Positions 48,800 through 60,400 of a stretch of DNA of 64,000 nt are shown one piece after another (positions within the stretch are counted from its first letter, which is position 1; each line of letters starts with the position of its first letter). A program made the position numbers and the translations under genes. The stretch lies in assembly GCA_964019055.1 (NCBI GenBank), contig OZ025215.1:2071001-2135000 (forward strand), read 5' to 3'. The notes under the pieces are model-generated. The model was not told the origin of the DNA. It did not search any database and saw only the letters and a program-made list of their open reading frames with translations. This DNA is from Anthopleura xanthogrammica (lineage: Eukaryota > Cnidaria > Anthozoa > Actiniaria > Actiniidae).

Positions 48800-49235
48800 C
48801 AATAAAGTTTGTCGCAGCCGAAAACAACAAGCAACGAGCAAAGACCACTTGCAAACAATCAGGGGCGGTAAGGGGCTTACGCGTGAATTCGTGAACGTTT
48901 CTTTTAATTTTCGTAATCTTTGATGAACACGTTATAATCGTCGTGAATTATTAATTTTCTTAAATTTGAACGTTGGTAATTTCCGTGAGCCGTGGTAGTC
49001 CTTTTTTAATTTCCGTAAACCCTGCCGAGACCCCTCCCCCCTACCGCCCCTGAACAATGCTTTAATTTGTTTGAAGATTCGCGACAACACTTAAACAACC
49101 GAAACAATTGCAGCCTATCATTACAAAACGATTAAAATAATCCTGTCTAAATGATAAATAAGGAGTAAAATACAGATGTTCATTGCTGTCTTGTATTGTT
49201 GCTAGTTGCTTTCTGCTGCGACAAACTTTTTTTTG
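48800..49235. mobile_element. Nested MITEs
   Basis: Outer element ends AAGTTTGTCGCAGCCGAAAA and GCTGCGACAAACTT with AACAAGCAAC / GTTGCTAGTTGC. Inside it, 48860-49054 has its own ends CAGGGGCGGTAAGG and CCTACCGCCCCTG. The inner one therefore inserted second. Confidence 0.7.
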
Positions 49236-49309
49236 AAATATATGTATATTATGGCTGGGGCCGACCCGATAGTCGATCTTACCAATAATATGAATAAGCG
49301 CTCTCCTAT

Positions 49310-49465
49310 AGCTTAGATAGCTCAGATTTACCCCTTTGGCTTAGATAGTCCAGGTGGTTAGGTTGAAAGCGTTTCACTGATACCGCAAAAGTCATAGGTT
49401 CAAATCCCGTTCTAGGCCTGTATTTTTTTCAGACTTCAGCAATATTAAGGCCGTATGACCTGAAT
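49310..49465 (+). mobile_element. SINE-like repeat
   Basis: tRNA-like head with GGTGGTTAGGTTGAAAGCG and B box GGTTCAAATCC, then the same body as 48560-48745. It is in the intergenic region between B and D. Confidence 0.55.
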
Positions 49466-49539
49466 CTTTTTTTTTTTGTCACCCCGCCTCTCCTTTACAC
49501 ATACATTTATGTATATACAGCGATATGCAGAAATTCTCT

Positions 49540-49820
49540 TTTAACAGCTGTTTGAAAAAAACGTTGTATACTGGGTACTGAATACCGAATACTGAATAAT
49601 GCATTCCAATACCAAAGGGCATTGTGGGTCTCATGGATTTGAAATAAAAAGTAAATATACAGCGATTTCCTCTCTATATTTAGGTAGTACATTGTTTAGG
49701 ATGGAATTAAGTAATATTTATTTTACCTTAGACAATATTTATAAATAAACCAAAATGCATTGGAATGCACTATTCAGTATGCAGCATTCAGTATTCAACG
49801 TTTTTTGAAATAGCTGTATG
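49540..49820. mobile_element. Inverted-repeat element
   Basis: AAAAAACGTTGTATACTG, GAATACTGAATAATGCATTCC on the left and GGAATGCACTATTCAGTATG with ATTCAACGTTTTTT on the right form inverted arms. No coding capacity. Confidence 0.65.
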
Positions 49821-49835
49821 CATACAAGTATATCA

Positions 49836-52800
49836 AAAGTATACCAGAAATTATGGGATATCATCGCTGATACTTTTTCGGGTTGGCTATCACTAGGGCT
49901 TTCCCAAAAAAATATATATATCAGAGAAAGAATCAAGAATCAAGTTTAGTGTTGACTTGGAACTATTCTTTCGTGATCATCCAAGCGAATTCGGGAAAGG
50001 TCAATTTGGTCAACACGCCTATTAGGCGTGATAATGATAATGATAGTGATAATGGACAACATATTTGAAAGAACAAGGAATCTATATACACTCATCAATA
50101 AAACACTGCACGCGAAATCAAAAACTTTTTGGAAAAAGTACTGCAAAATTGTGAAAATGGAACAAATAATAATAATTACTAACATATTGATATCATTTAC
50201 TTGAACTGAAACTACATAACATATAGTGCATATGCCAGATCGTTAAAAAATCATGTCACGCCCCGAAACTCTAAGAATAATACCCAAGTACCTTCTATTT
50301 CTATAATTATTAATATTGTTAATCAAGCTCAACGACAATAACCAGTTCTTTTTAGGACTATTTGAGTGATTGCCGGCATAACGTTAACGGCGTATAATTT
50401 TATATTGAGCTTTGATGAGAAAAGGAATCATGGATTACGTTGCTGATCAAATCTCAAATTACTTTTAATTTGTCGATGCCCCTTATCAAATTTTGACAAG
50501 CACCAATAGCTCATGCTGGTCCATCATGCTGTTTTCCTCTGTTTTTGTCGGAACTTTTACCAACAAGCCTATACTGCTTCAGAGCAATGATACTTCAGCC
50601 CGTAGGGTTGCACATGAGAATAGGAAATATGCGAGAATTCGTCGTAATAAACCAACAGTTAGTTTACGTGCGTTTTATCTACCTGTGAACATGCAGTCGC
50701 GACGTTCTGTCGCGCGACATCAAACTTCAAAGTTTCTACCGCTCACGAAAGTATGCTTTTTGGCGAATATGATTCGTTATGTGATACTTAAAAAACGACC
50801 ACGTTTTATCTTGAGATATAAACACGAGCCGAAGGCCGAGTTTTCATATCTATGATAAAACACGAATGCGAGATTTTTACATGGCTTCTATAACCCATTA
50901 ATAGTCTTTAACCTTCGTTGAACATTTTAATTCAAGTCTATAAAAAAGTATTCTGCCACAATAGGGTTTTCCGAATTAGCGGCTTTTGTTATTGCCAGCC
51001 CTTAGAATGATTATGATTTTATGATAAGTGACTGTAAGTTTGGTGATATAAGATCAATTAAGAATGATATTCGAGAAAAATACGAACGCCAATAACAAAT
51101 TACATGACTCGTCCAAGGCTTGATCCCCGCATCTTTCAACATCAAGGCAACTTTTGACCTACTAGCTAGACGAAGCAAACCGACACTCTAAAACATGGCT
51201 CCCGTTATCTAACTTATGTATGTGGATTTGACGTGCAGTTTTCCATCTAATGGAACTGGTCCGCGGTCTATGTACGTACGCGGTGTACACTCAAATTTGA
51301 GTGAGCGAATTATTAAAGCGAATTAGCACTCATTTTTTCCTCTTCCATCCAAGCTATCCCCAGAATGTATGTTTTGCGTTTTGAAGGCAGCTAAAAGAAA
51401 ATTATTTGAAAATTCACTTTTTGTCATGCAGATGCCGTGCTATCATTATCATGATTGAAAAATCCAGTATCAGTTTACTCAGACCTAATTCCACACGCAT
51501 GGGAAAATGAAACGTTGGGTGTTACAGACAATCGGACAATGTGTGGACTTACTGAGAAATGTCATGATATTAGCTCATAAAGCTGTTCACATTTCTTTCT
51601 TTCTGGTTTTTGTTAATTCTAATAAATTCATAAGGGTTTTAGATGATTTCTCTTTAATTCTTATTAATCTTCATCACGTACCTTTCAACCGCGGGCACTC
51701 AATATGTGCATGCGTTAAAATATGCAGAATCAGTCGGAAGCAAATTTATATTCATTACGCACGACAAGAGGAGCACGCAAACATAGTCTCAACGATAAAC
51801 GCCCAGCGCCTAATGCACGCTAGATGCGTAGTCAAGCCAGCACTGGTTCTGAGCTGTGGCTTCCATTGGAATGCAAAGAATTCGACAAGTGGTCAAATAG
51901 GTTTCCAACTTTACGCGTGGTAGAATACGCGCTTTCGGCAAAACGGTGCATCATGGGTAATCAGGGCATTGTACCGTGAAGATGAGTCGAGTTCAAGGTC
52001 AATTTACTGTAAAACAACTTATAAAGGTAAGCTAAAATGAAAAAATATTAACATCCTTAAATGAAAAAATGTTCTATTTTTCGGACCATTTCTTATCCTC
52101 GGACATTATCAGCCGATATCCCAGCCGCCAGAAAGGTTTATTTACTAAATATATGCATAGTACATGTGTAATAAACGAATTATTACATTCCTTGCTAGAA
52201 GGCAAGAATAAAGCTTATGTTTTTTACAAAATTTTCAAAAATCATCTTTGCGAGTTTTGAGCTTATTTCCTCTTACTGGTTTTAAGATACCCTTTCGAGT
52301 TGTGTTAAATATTTTTTTTATGTTTCACTTATTAAAAAGGAAAAAAAAATGATAACAGCTCATTAGACAGTTTAACCTGCATATTTTGGTTATGGAAGCC
52401 CTGTGGTAAAATGGTGGTTTAAAGCTACCAGCAATACGGCAGAGGTTAGATACGTGTTTTAAAGAGGTCTTGTTCGTATTTTGATATATATTTTATTGCA
52501 TGTAAGATTAAATATACACTTACCTAATTGAGTTTTTTATGGTATATTTTCCCGCTTGAGAGCGTCAGCTTGGCATTTTGATCCCTTGAAGTACAGGACT
52601 CTGATAAGACAACGTCAACAACACATGTATTAGTCGAAGGCAACCATTTCCATCCGCGTCTTTTAAAGGCTTCTCTGTTGTTTTTTCTTCTTCTTCTTCT
52701 TCTTCTTCTTCTTCTTCTTCTTCTTTTAAATCGTATTTTTTTTCCTATTTTGCTTCTAGTGTTCTAAATATTAGTATATTTTCCCCAAATTAAAACAAAA

Positions 52801-53440
52801 ATATTAATACACGAGTAATTCAGCACTCACCAGCTTCTCTTTGAAGGTTAAATCCTGCTTGGAATTGCTCTCAAGATATCTTGTTCAAGGTGGAAAGCAT
52901 GGATGTTTTGGCCTTGGATTTAGAGCCTGGAAGTCTTCAATTTTCAGGTCGTCATTTGCCATAAAAATTCGAAAGATTCGCCCAGCAGAAATCATCCGTT
53001 GACTCATTGAGTTTGAAATGCGCGCTCTTTGCAATTGAACACAGGAAGCCCAAACAGAACATTCGGCATATCAGTTTTCAAGTCAGTAAAATTTAGGTTT
53101 ATAAAACAACAGGCGCTCATAAATTTCCCCTGCGTTTGCCATGAAAGATAATCAGTAAATGTTAGCCAAGTCAGAATCGTGAAAAAAATGCTAGTAAAGT
53201 ACGCGTAATCCTTTTACAGAATATCGCAAGAATAACGTCGGAAAAACGCAACAAATGGGACTATCATCGAATTTTGAATATTATTGAACTTTATCACATC
53301 TTCATAAAATAATTGTTTCTGATTGGCTGATTGATTGTGAATTTTCTCTTAATCCCTGCAATTAATTAATTGCACACATCCGGGAACTTTATACCTTGTG
53401 TTGTTGTTCAGGAACAAGTATTGTATGTAGATGTATTATT
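49836..53440. other. Intergenic region between genes B and D without receptor exons
   Basis: About 3.6 kb searched on both strands for FN3, transmembrane or tail exons of gene D; none found. Contents seen: a repeat terminus at 52075-52150 (inverted match to 26250-26335), a TTC microsatellite at 52683-52727, AT-rich sequence. Plus-strand reading frames at 50493-50855 and 51507-51923 have no recognisable domain. Confidence 0.55.
52683..52727. repeat. TTC microsatellite
   Basis: About 14-15 uninterrupted TTC units. Confidence 0.9.
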
Positions 53441-53446
53441 AAAAGG

Positions 53447-53552
53447 AAATACCTCCTAAGTTCTCGAAGAATTAACGAAAAATACCACACGTATTTGATG
53501 AAAGCTGCTTAGTACCACTCGTTCTTCTCGAACGGTGGTATTTCCTATAGTA
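53447..53552. mobile_element. Small hairpin element at the 3' end of gene D
   Basis: AGGAAATACCTCC with TTCTCGAAGAA on the left, TTCTTCTCGAACGG with TGGTATTTCCT on the right. It lies right where similarity to the corresponding intron of genes A and B stops. Confidence 0.6.
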
Positions 53553-53644
53553 ACATTTATTCTCAGAACGTTTGTTAACTGTGTTTCTTCTATGCGAGTA
53601 GTTGAACGCATAAATAAACTTTTTTTTTATGTAAACACACTCAC
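53472..53644 (-). other. Read-through extension after the last gene D exon
   Basis: Reading past the donor GTGAGTG adds a basic, Ser/Thr/Tyr-containing tail that ends NTCGIFR and then stop at 53472-53474. An AATAAA in gene orientation lies at 53556-53561, close enough to support intronic polyadenylation, although that would cut before the stop. Speculative without transcripts. Confidence 0.3.
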
Positions 53645-54450
53645 CATATTTTACTTTGACCCAAGCACTTTTTATCCCGTCAGCGTCTATCTTGTTATTT
53701 TCATACATTGCTCTACAAACGAACTGCTTAGAGCACAACACCAAGGATTCATACCTGAAACAACTGGATCAAGAAAATGGGTTAGTAGAATGAGTTTTGT
53801 GCAGTCGGTTCACTTCTCTCGTTGATTTTGGTTAAAAGCATCATCTTCTGATCCGCCCTTATTGGTGGTATTGTAAGGGGTGCGGTGTGTAAAGGACTAA
53901 GCATCCTTCAATAGAGTAGTTCTCGTAGGAGTGGGAAACCTACGGTACTGACTTACAGCACATACACGGTACGACATGCCGTAACATTGTAATGGCTTCC
54001 TATTGTCTTCCAGTAATTCAGCCAATCACAATGCGTATAGTTACGGTTACGGTAATATATAAATTGCCGTATTGTTTCCAATTCATACGAAAACCGCTCT
54101 AAACATCTAACACGTAAGCCAACTTTACGTTTCGATGTCAGTGTGGAGCAGGTGTGGAGCATAAAGTGAAAAAAGAAGCAGACACATATGTTATTTACGT
54201 CACTGCTGTACTTACTCATTAGTAGTGAGAACATCAACATAAGACGTGTAGTTGAGTCTCAGTGTAGACTGCTTGACTCCATGAGCACCATGCACCAGAC
54301 CAGTGGATTGATTCGTGATGTCAGTATTACCAGTGTACCATTTGATGTACTGTATTAATGGTTCTTGTACAATACACACCAGATCTACATAGCTATTGGA
54401 TGCTGCTGTCAGGTTTTGATTGGTCAGTCCTGATATCACTGGTCTGGTAG
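53645..54450 (-). CDS. Gene D Ig domain
   Basis: Exons 54216-54450 (ATRPVISGLTNQ, YVDLVCIVQEP, IKWYTGNTDI, STLRLNY) and 53645-53754 (LCSKQFVCRAMYENN, SAWVKVKY). Both core Cys and the Trp are present. The intron holds the MITE at 53912-54101. Confidence 0.8.
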
Positions 54451-57400
54451 CTGGAAAGACAGAAAAAAGAAAAAAGAAGGCATTACAAGATGCAAAACGG
54501 AATTAGTGACGTCGATGCATTTTATTACATTTTACCACAGTTACATTCATGCTCCTTTCCGTAGTCTTCCCACAATCCTTTATTATCCCAGCACGAGCTC
54601 GAGGTCAGGGTAAAATTTGCATAAAAATGTATAAAAAATATGCAAATTTTACCCTGACCTCGAGCTCGCGCTGGGATAATAAGGGATTGTGGGAAGACTA
54701 CGGAAAGGAGCATACAGTTTTATTCTCATAAATAGAGCGGCACTCCATGTCTATACTTACCATAGTCACATCCATACATATCTATTCTCATACATATAGC
54801 AATATTCCATGTCTTTACTTACCATACTCACATCCATATAGTTCAATTCTCATACATATAGCAGTATTCCATGTCTGTGGGGTAACTCGAATATGTCTTG
54901 CTGTCACTGGATGACTCAACCATTGCACCCTTACACTCGCTTTGTCGCTGTTGCCTTCGAATATCTAATGAAATACAATTTTTTTCAAATATTTATCACA
55001 ACAAATTAAAGTTAAATTGAAATTAAACAACATGGATAACCGATATTATATTTGCTGTCGAGTTTGACAGCTGCAGGACTTTCGGGAAGAAATATGGGTT
55101 CATATCATTTTAAAAAATACTTAAGATAGTACGCGCGCTCTCATTGGTCGAGAGCTGTGTTTTCATCACGCTATGAAGGCACGGAAATGACGTAACAAGC
55201 ATTTTTTAAGTATTTTTTAAAAGAAATAAAACATTTTCTCCATGCCTTTATAGCCTGGTGAAAACCGAGGCTACGCGTTTGGGAGAATTCGAGAGCAGAT
55301 CAGTGAAAACCCGAGACGAACATTTCTACCTTATCACTGTTGTTCCTATCTTTGTAGGTGTTCCACATATTGCCATCCATACTGTAACTGACATTGTAGG
55401 AGGTGACCCACTTATCCATGGTGTGGTCACCCTGTGTTGCTATACCAGTCACTGTCATCACTTGTGTCAGGTTAATCTGTATGTACTCTGTGTTAGATAA
55501 CATGTTACTACACCACGAGTTGTTCCCATAGAGACGACCATGTGACGCAGTATGGGAGTTGTCAAGGTGAGATGATGATGTCATTTGGTTGTTTTGAATT
55601 ATGGTAGGGAATTCTACTCCAGCAGGAAAACTGCACGCTATAATGAACATGTTAGAACGAATTGGGTATTTTGTTGAATAACTATTTATATTGTTGTGTT
55701 AAATTAATATTCTTGTGTCTTTTCCTTTCGAGTCCCATCCTGTCCTGCATGTCCTTTCATGACTTGTTATGTTTAATTTTGCTGTGCTGTGCTGTGCTGT
55801 GCTGTGCTGTGCTGTGCTGTGCTGTGCTGTGCTGTGCTGTGCTGTGCTGTGCTGTGCTGTGCTGTGCTGTGCTGTGCTGTGCTGTGCTGTGCTGTGCTGT
55901 GCTGTGCTGTGCTGTGCTGTGCTGTGCTGTGCTGTGCTGTGCTGTGCTGTGCTGTGCTGTGCTGTGCTGTGCTGTGCTGTGCTGTGCTGTGCTGTGCTGT
56001 GCTGTGCTGTGCTGTGCTGTGCTGTGCTGTGCTGTGCTGTGCTGTGCTGTGCTGTGCTGTGCTGTGCTGTGCTGTGCTGTGCTGTGCTGTGCTGTGCTGT
56101 GCTGTGCTGTGCTGTGCTGTGCTGTGCTGTGCTGTGCTGTGCTGTGCTGTGCTGTGCTGTGCTGTGCTGTGCTGTGCTGTGCTGTGCTGTGCTGTGCTGT
56201 GCTGTGCTGTGCTGTGCTGTGCTGTGCTGTGGGTCAATATAGCAACCAGGCCCGTTTTTCTCTATTATTTCACTAACCTGATGATATCCCATACACCTCC
56301 ACTCTCATGGTTGGCCGATCATAAAACATCACGGGAAAGAATCGTACAAACTTGACCTTCATTGGATGGCGAAGACTGTTTGTTTTAATCCCATTTCTAT
56401 TTGCGTTGCCTCTAAATATCTAGGATGAAGATACATTTCAAGTGAAAAACTCTTTCTCGTTCTCTTATTTAGTAAGACAAAAACTAAAAATGGATATAAT
56501 TTACAGAAACGCACTTGAGCTTGAGTAGGTTAACTAGAATGCATATTGAGTCGTCAATCAGTATTAACTGTTTTCTGAAAATTGTTGAGAAATGTAAAAT
56601 ACTGAATGGAGTTTCCTTATAAAAAGACTCACTGGTCTAAAACTGTCCATCTCGTATCTTGTTTGCGTATTTACCTTGACATTGTTATTTTCCTGGTAAT
56701 AATTCCAATTCTCATTATCCAAGGACACTTCCATCTTGTATGATCTTATATATGCATTAGCAAGAGCCCCAGCACCTTGTGTAGCTACTGCACACAAAAA
56801 TACAACAGAACCAAGGTCTATCTGAAGCCGCTCCCAAACATAGTTGTTACGCGGTGTCCAGGCTTTCCTGTCTGCTCTCAGTCTAGCATTACTTGGAATG
56901 TAGTTTCCACCATATGAAGAAGTGGCAGTAAACCTGTGATCTGGGATGATATTAGAGTATGACAAACCAACGAACATTGTTGTGCAACCTATCAAAAAAT
57001 AGAAACATACACCTTTAGACAACATTCCACAGCTAGGTTTTAAAGTTTCTTTTGAAATTACGCTCGAAACACTGGACATGGAAATTAATTTCGCCTACCA
57101 ATTGTTAAAACAAATTGGGGAAAGCATAGGCTATCATATCAAGCCCTTAAAGAATGGAACAACCTAAGTGACTATGATATGTCTAATTGACGTTGTTAAA
57201 CAATCATCATATCAAAGATTTCTAAAATTAAGTGTATTTTTTCTGAATGAATTTTTTAAAGTATGCTATTTAAATTTTTACAGTTTTTGCATAAAAATGG
57301 ATTTTTTTTTTTTCATTTTGTTTCGATAACTTCCATTAAACTTTTTCTTAACTCAATTTTGATGCACCAAAATTAGTTTTACAGGACCTTCTTGAAAATC

Positions 57401-60400
57401 ACTGAAGTGAAGGAGTATCCTGTTAAAATACCATTGTAACAAAATGGAATTCAAAGATCGTTTTTGAATCAGATTTGCTTTATGCATTTATATTATTTTC
57501 ATTTCATTTTATTTTTGGCCCTTCAGTTGTCAGGTTTTTTCTCTACACCAAAACAAATAAAAAGCGGTTTTACAGAAAAATTGGTTTCATTCAATCGATC
57601 TTTGAAGTTGAAAGTGTTCGACGCGTGTATCTGTTATTTCCTAACTAGCTGAATTGCTAAGGTTTTCAATTATAAATACTCAAAGTGTGTATTTACCTCC
57701 ATCTAGTTTTATTCCATACAGTTCTGTTCTCATGCAGTTTGTACTCCCATAATGACTTGTAGGTGCAACACGTATGTACTGACCAACAGTACCATCATAC
57801 AAGAGATTCTTGACTGCAGAATTAGGTTCAAAGTTACCAGCGAAGGACTTAAAATGCAAATCAAAAGAAAATCATTGCAACTTATGAATATAATGAAGAA
57901 TGAAAGGGACTATCATGCTGTTTCTTTCTGTACCTTATATTTAAAGATTCTAGTTTATTTTCTCCAGAAATCACGGTTTTGCGCGCAAGAAAAATATTGT
58001 TTTATGTCGGTTATTCACCTTTACTTGACTGTTGTCCATGTATTTAGTAAAATTAGAACCATCATTTGATGTGAGTATGTTGTAAGACTGAACCCACTGA
58101 TCTGTCATGTGGTCACCCTGTGTTGCTATACCACAAATGATGTAAGGTGATCCTAAGTTAATCTGCAGATATGGCGAAGAGTCACTTGTAGCAGCACACC
58201 ATGATGATCCTGCTGTGTATTTCAGTCTTGCCTTGGATGGTGATGTGGTGCTGTTGTAAGCTGATGATGACGTCATATCACTGTCTGGTATCTTACCACT
58301 ACCAATACCAACTGGTAGATTGCTGCACGACAAACCTGTAATAACAGCATTAGTACTGACCAACGTATTACAACTATATCAGATAAAATCAGACCAAAAT
58401 TGTAAAGACTTACCTCTGCGAACACCATAAGCTTCAACACGGAGTACCTTCCAATTGTAATACGTTATGGGCATAAACCTGATGTATCTGACCAGAATTG
58501 GATACTTTAGGACATTCTTGACAATAGTATTACTATCTGTATTACCGGGAAACAACTAGAAGAAAAAGAGCAACTTTTAAGACATTCTTGACAATATTAT
58601 TACTATCAGTCCCCCAGCCAACAACTTAAATTGCAAAATTGAAGTTGAAATTGAAGGAATCAACTTGAAGAAAACAAATTCATACCTTAAGTCTAATGCT
58701 AGTTTTGTAAATATCCCAAATAACATTGTCTACAGAGGTTGATATCTTGTATCCTTCAGTCCATTCAGTGTTGACAAGTACACCGTAGCCTTGGGTAGCC
58801 ACGGCACAGATAGCATAAACTTGACCCAAGTCTATCTGTAGGTAGTCGTTATCATCATCATTAGTTTTAGGTGCCCATCCGTATGCGCCATTCAAACGTG
58901 CATCCCTTGGTTCATATTTATTACTGGCGTACCACGAGCTTGCTGTAAATCTGTTATCAGCTACAATATTGCTGTCTGCTATACCAACAGGACTGTCCTG
59001 ACAACCTGTAATGATATTTATGACATCATGACTAGATAGGTGACAGCAACACGTTGGTTATGGCACAGGAAAAGGGGGTCGCGGGGAAAAAGCGGAAGCT
59101 GAAACAGCGGAAAGAGCGGGAAGAGCGGAATTTGCTGACATTCAATACATTTCATTATACTCCAATTTTTGCACAAGAATCAACATTAATCGAAATTCAA
59201 TACATTTTATTATACTCAATTTTTTGTAAGAGAATCGAAATGAATTTCTGGAACTTCAGAAATACTCATGTTTTATGAACAAGAATCGACTTCATATCAA
59301 TCCAAAACATATCTACGAAATTAAACCGAATAAATATTATCATAAAAAGTTTTTGAATGTGATTTCGATTGTAAACCAATATTTAAACAATTTCAACAAA
59401 TTTCCCCAAACGCCTTCCTATGTATGAGGGCTTTGGCCCGTGTACAAGTTCTGTTTCACGTTGTAGTTGCGTAGAGTAGTAGCTAGACTTGCTTCAAGTC
59501 GTCCATTCTCTTTTCCTCTCCCCCTTTTTCATGGATGTAAAGACAATTTGGCGAGCGCTAAGCGCGAGCGCATTACGAGCGACGAAGTCGCTAGTGGATG
59601 ACTTGTTTCCCTTGGAGGGATTCGATTTCCGTTTCGGGCCAAAAATGTCGCCAATTCCGACGTAAACATAGTATTATTTCCATTCCATTCCATTCCATTC
59701 CATTCCATACCTAATTGCTTTCTCTGACGCCATTTTGATTTCAATCTGGTCCAACTTACTTTACCCATTTGAGTGACACCTCTTCAGCAAGGCGTCCTCA
59801 TTGGCTGTTTGATATAATTTTTTCACCGACAAAACCGTCAGTAAATTTGGCGCGGAGCAGAGATGAAAAGTCCTCAGTCCCACCAGCAAAAAAAAAAAAA
59901 GTTTCAGAAATTCATGTTGATTCTCTTAGAAAAATTAGAGTATTATAAAATGTATTGATTTTCAATTCATGTTGATTCATGTACAAAAATTAGAGTATAA
60001 TGAAATTTATTGAATTTCAATTGATGTTGATTCTTGTACAAAAATTAGAGTATAATGAAATGTATTGAATTTCAACTTGTGTTGATTCTTGTACAAAAAT
60101 TAGAGTATAATGAAATGTATTGAATTTTAATTCGTATTGATTCTTGTACAAAAATTGGAGTATAATGAAATGTATTGAATTTCAATTTATGTTGATTCTT
60201 GTACAAAAATTGGAGTACAATAAAATGTATTGAATTTCAATTTGTGTTGATTCTTGTACAAAAATTGGAGTATAATGAAATGTATTGAATTCCAGCTCTT
60301 TCCGTTCTTTCCGCTGTTTCAGTTTCCGATTTTTACCGCGGCCGGGAAAAGCCATATTGAATGCTTTGGAAACTGTTATGATAACAGCTTTATATGTGTA

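Noticed and set aside
50493..50855. 120-codon plus-strand frame
   Set aside because: No recognisable domain, no start context or splice signals, in a repeat-like AT-rich region; likely chance.
51507..51923. 138-codon plus-strand frame
   Set aside because: No hydrophobic, domain or motif pattern that I can defend; not listed as a gene.
47864..53644. Searched for FN3, transmembrane or tail exons of gene D
   Set aside because: No exon with FN3 core residues, no hydrophobic helix followed by basic residues, and no tyrosine-motif tail could be found on the minus strand.
55662..56355. Several overlapping long reading frames on both strands (repeating AVLCC or STAQH)
   Set aside because: They are translations of the pure TGCTG microsatellite, which is open in every frame; no real protein signal.
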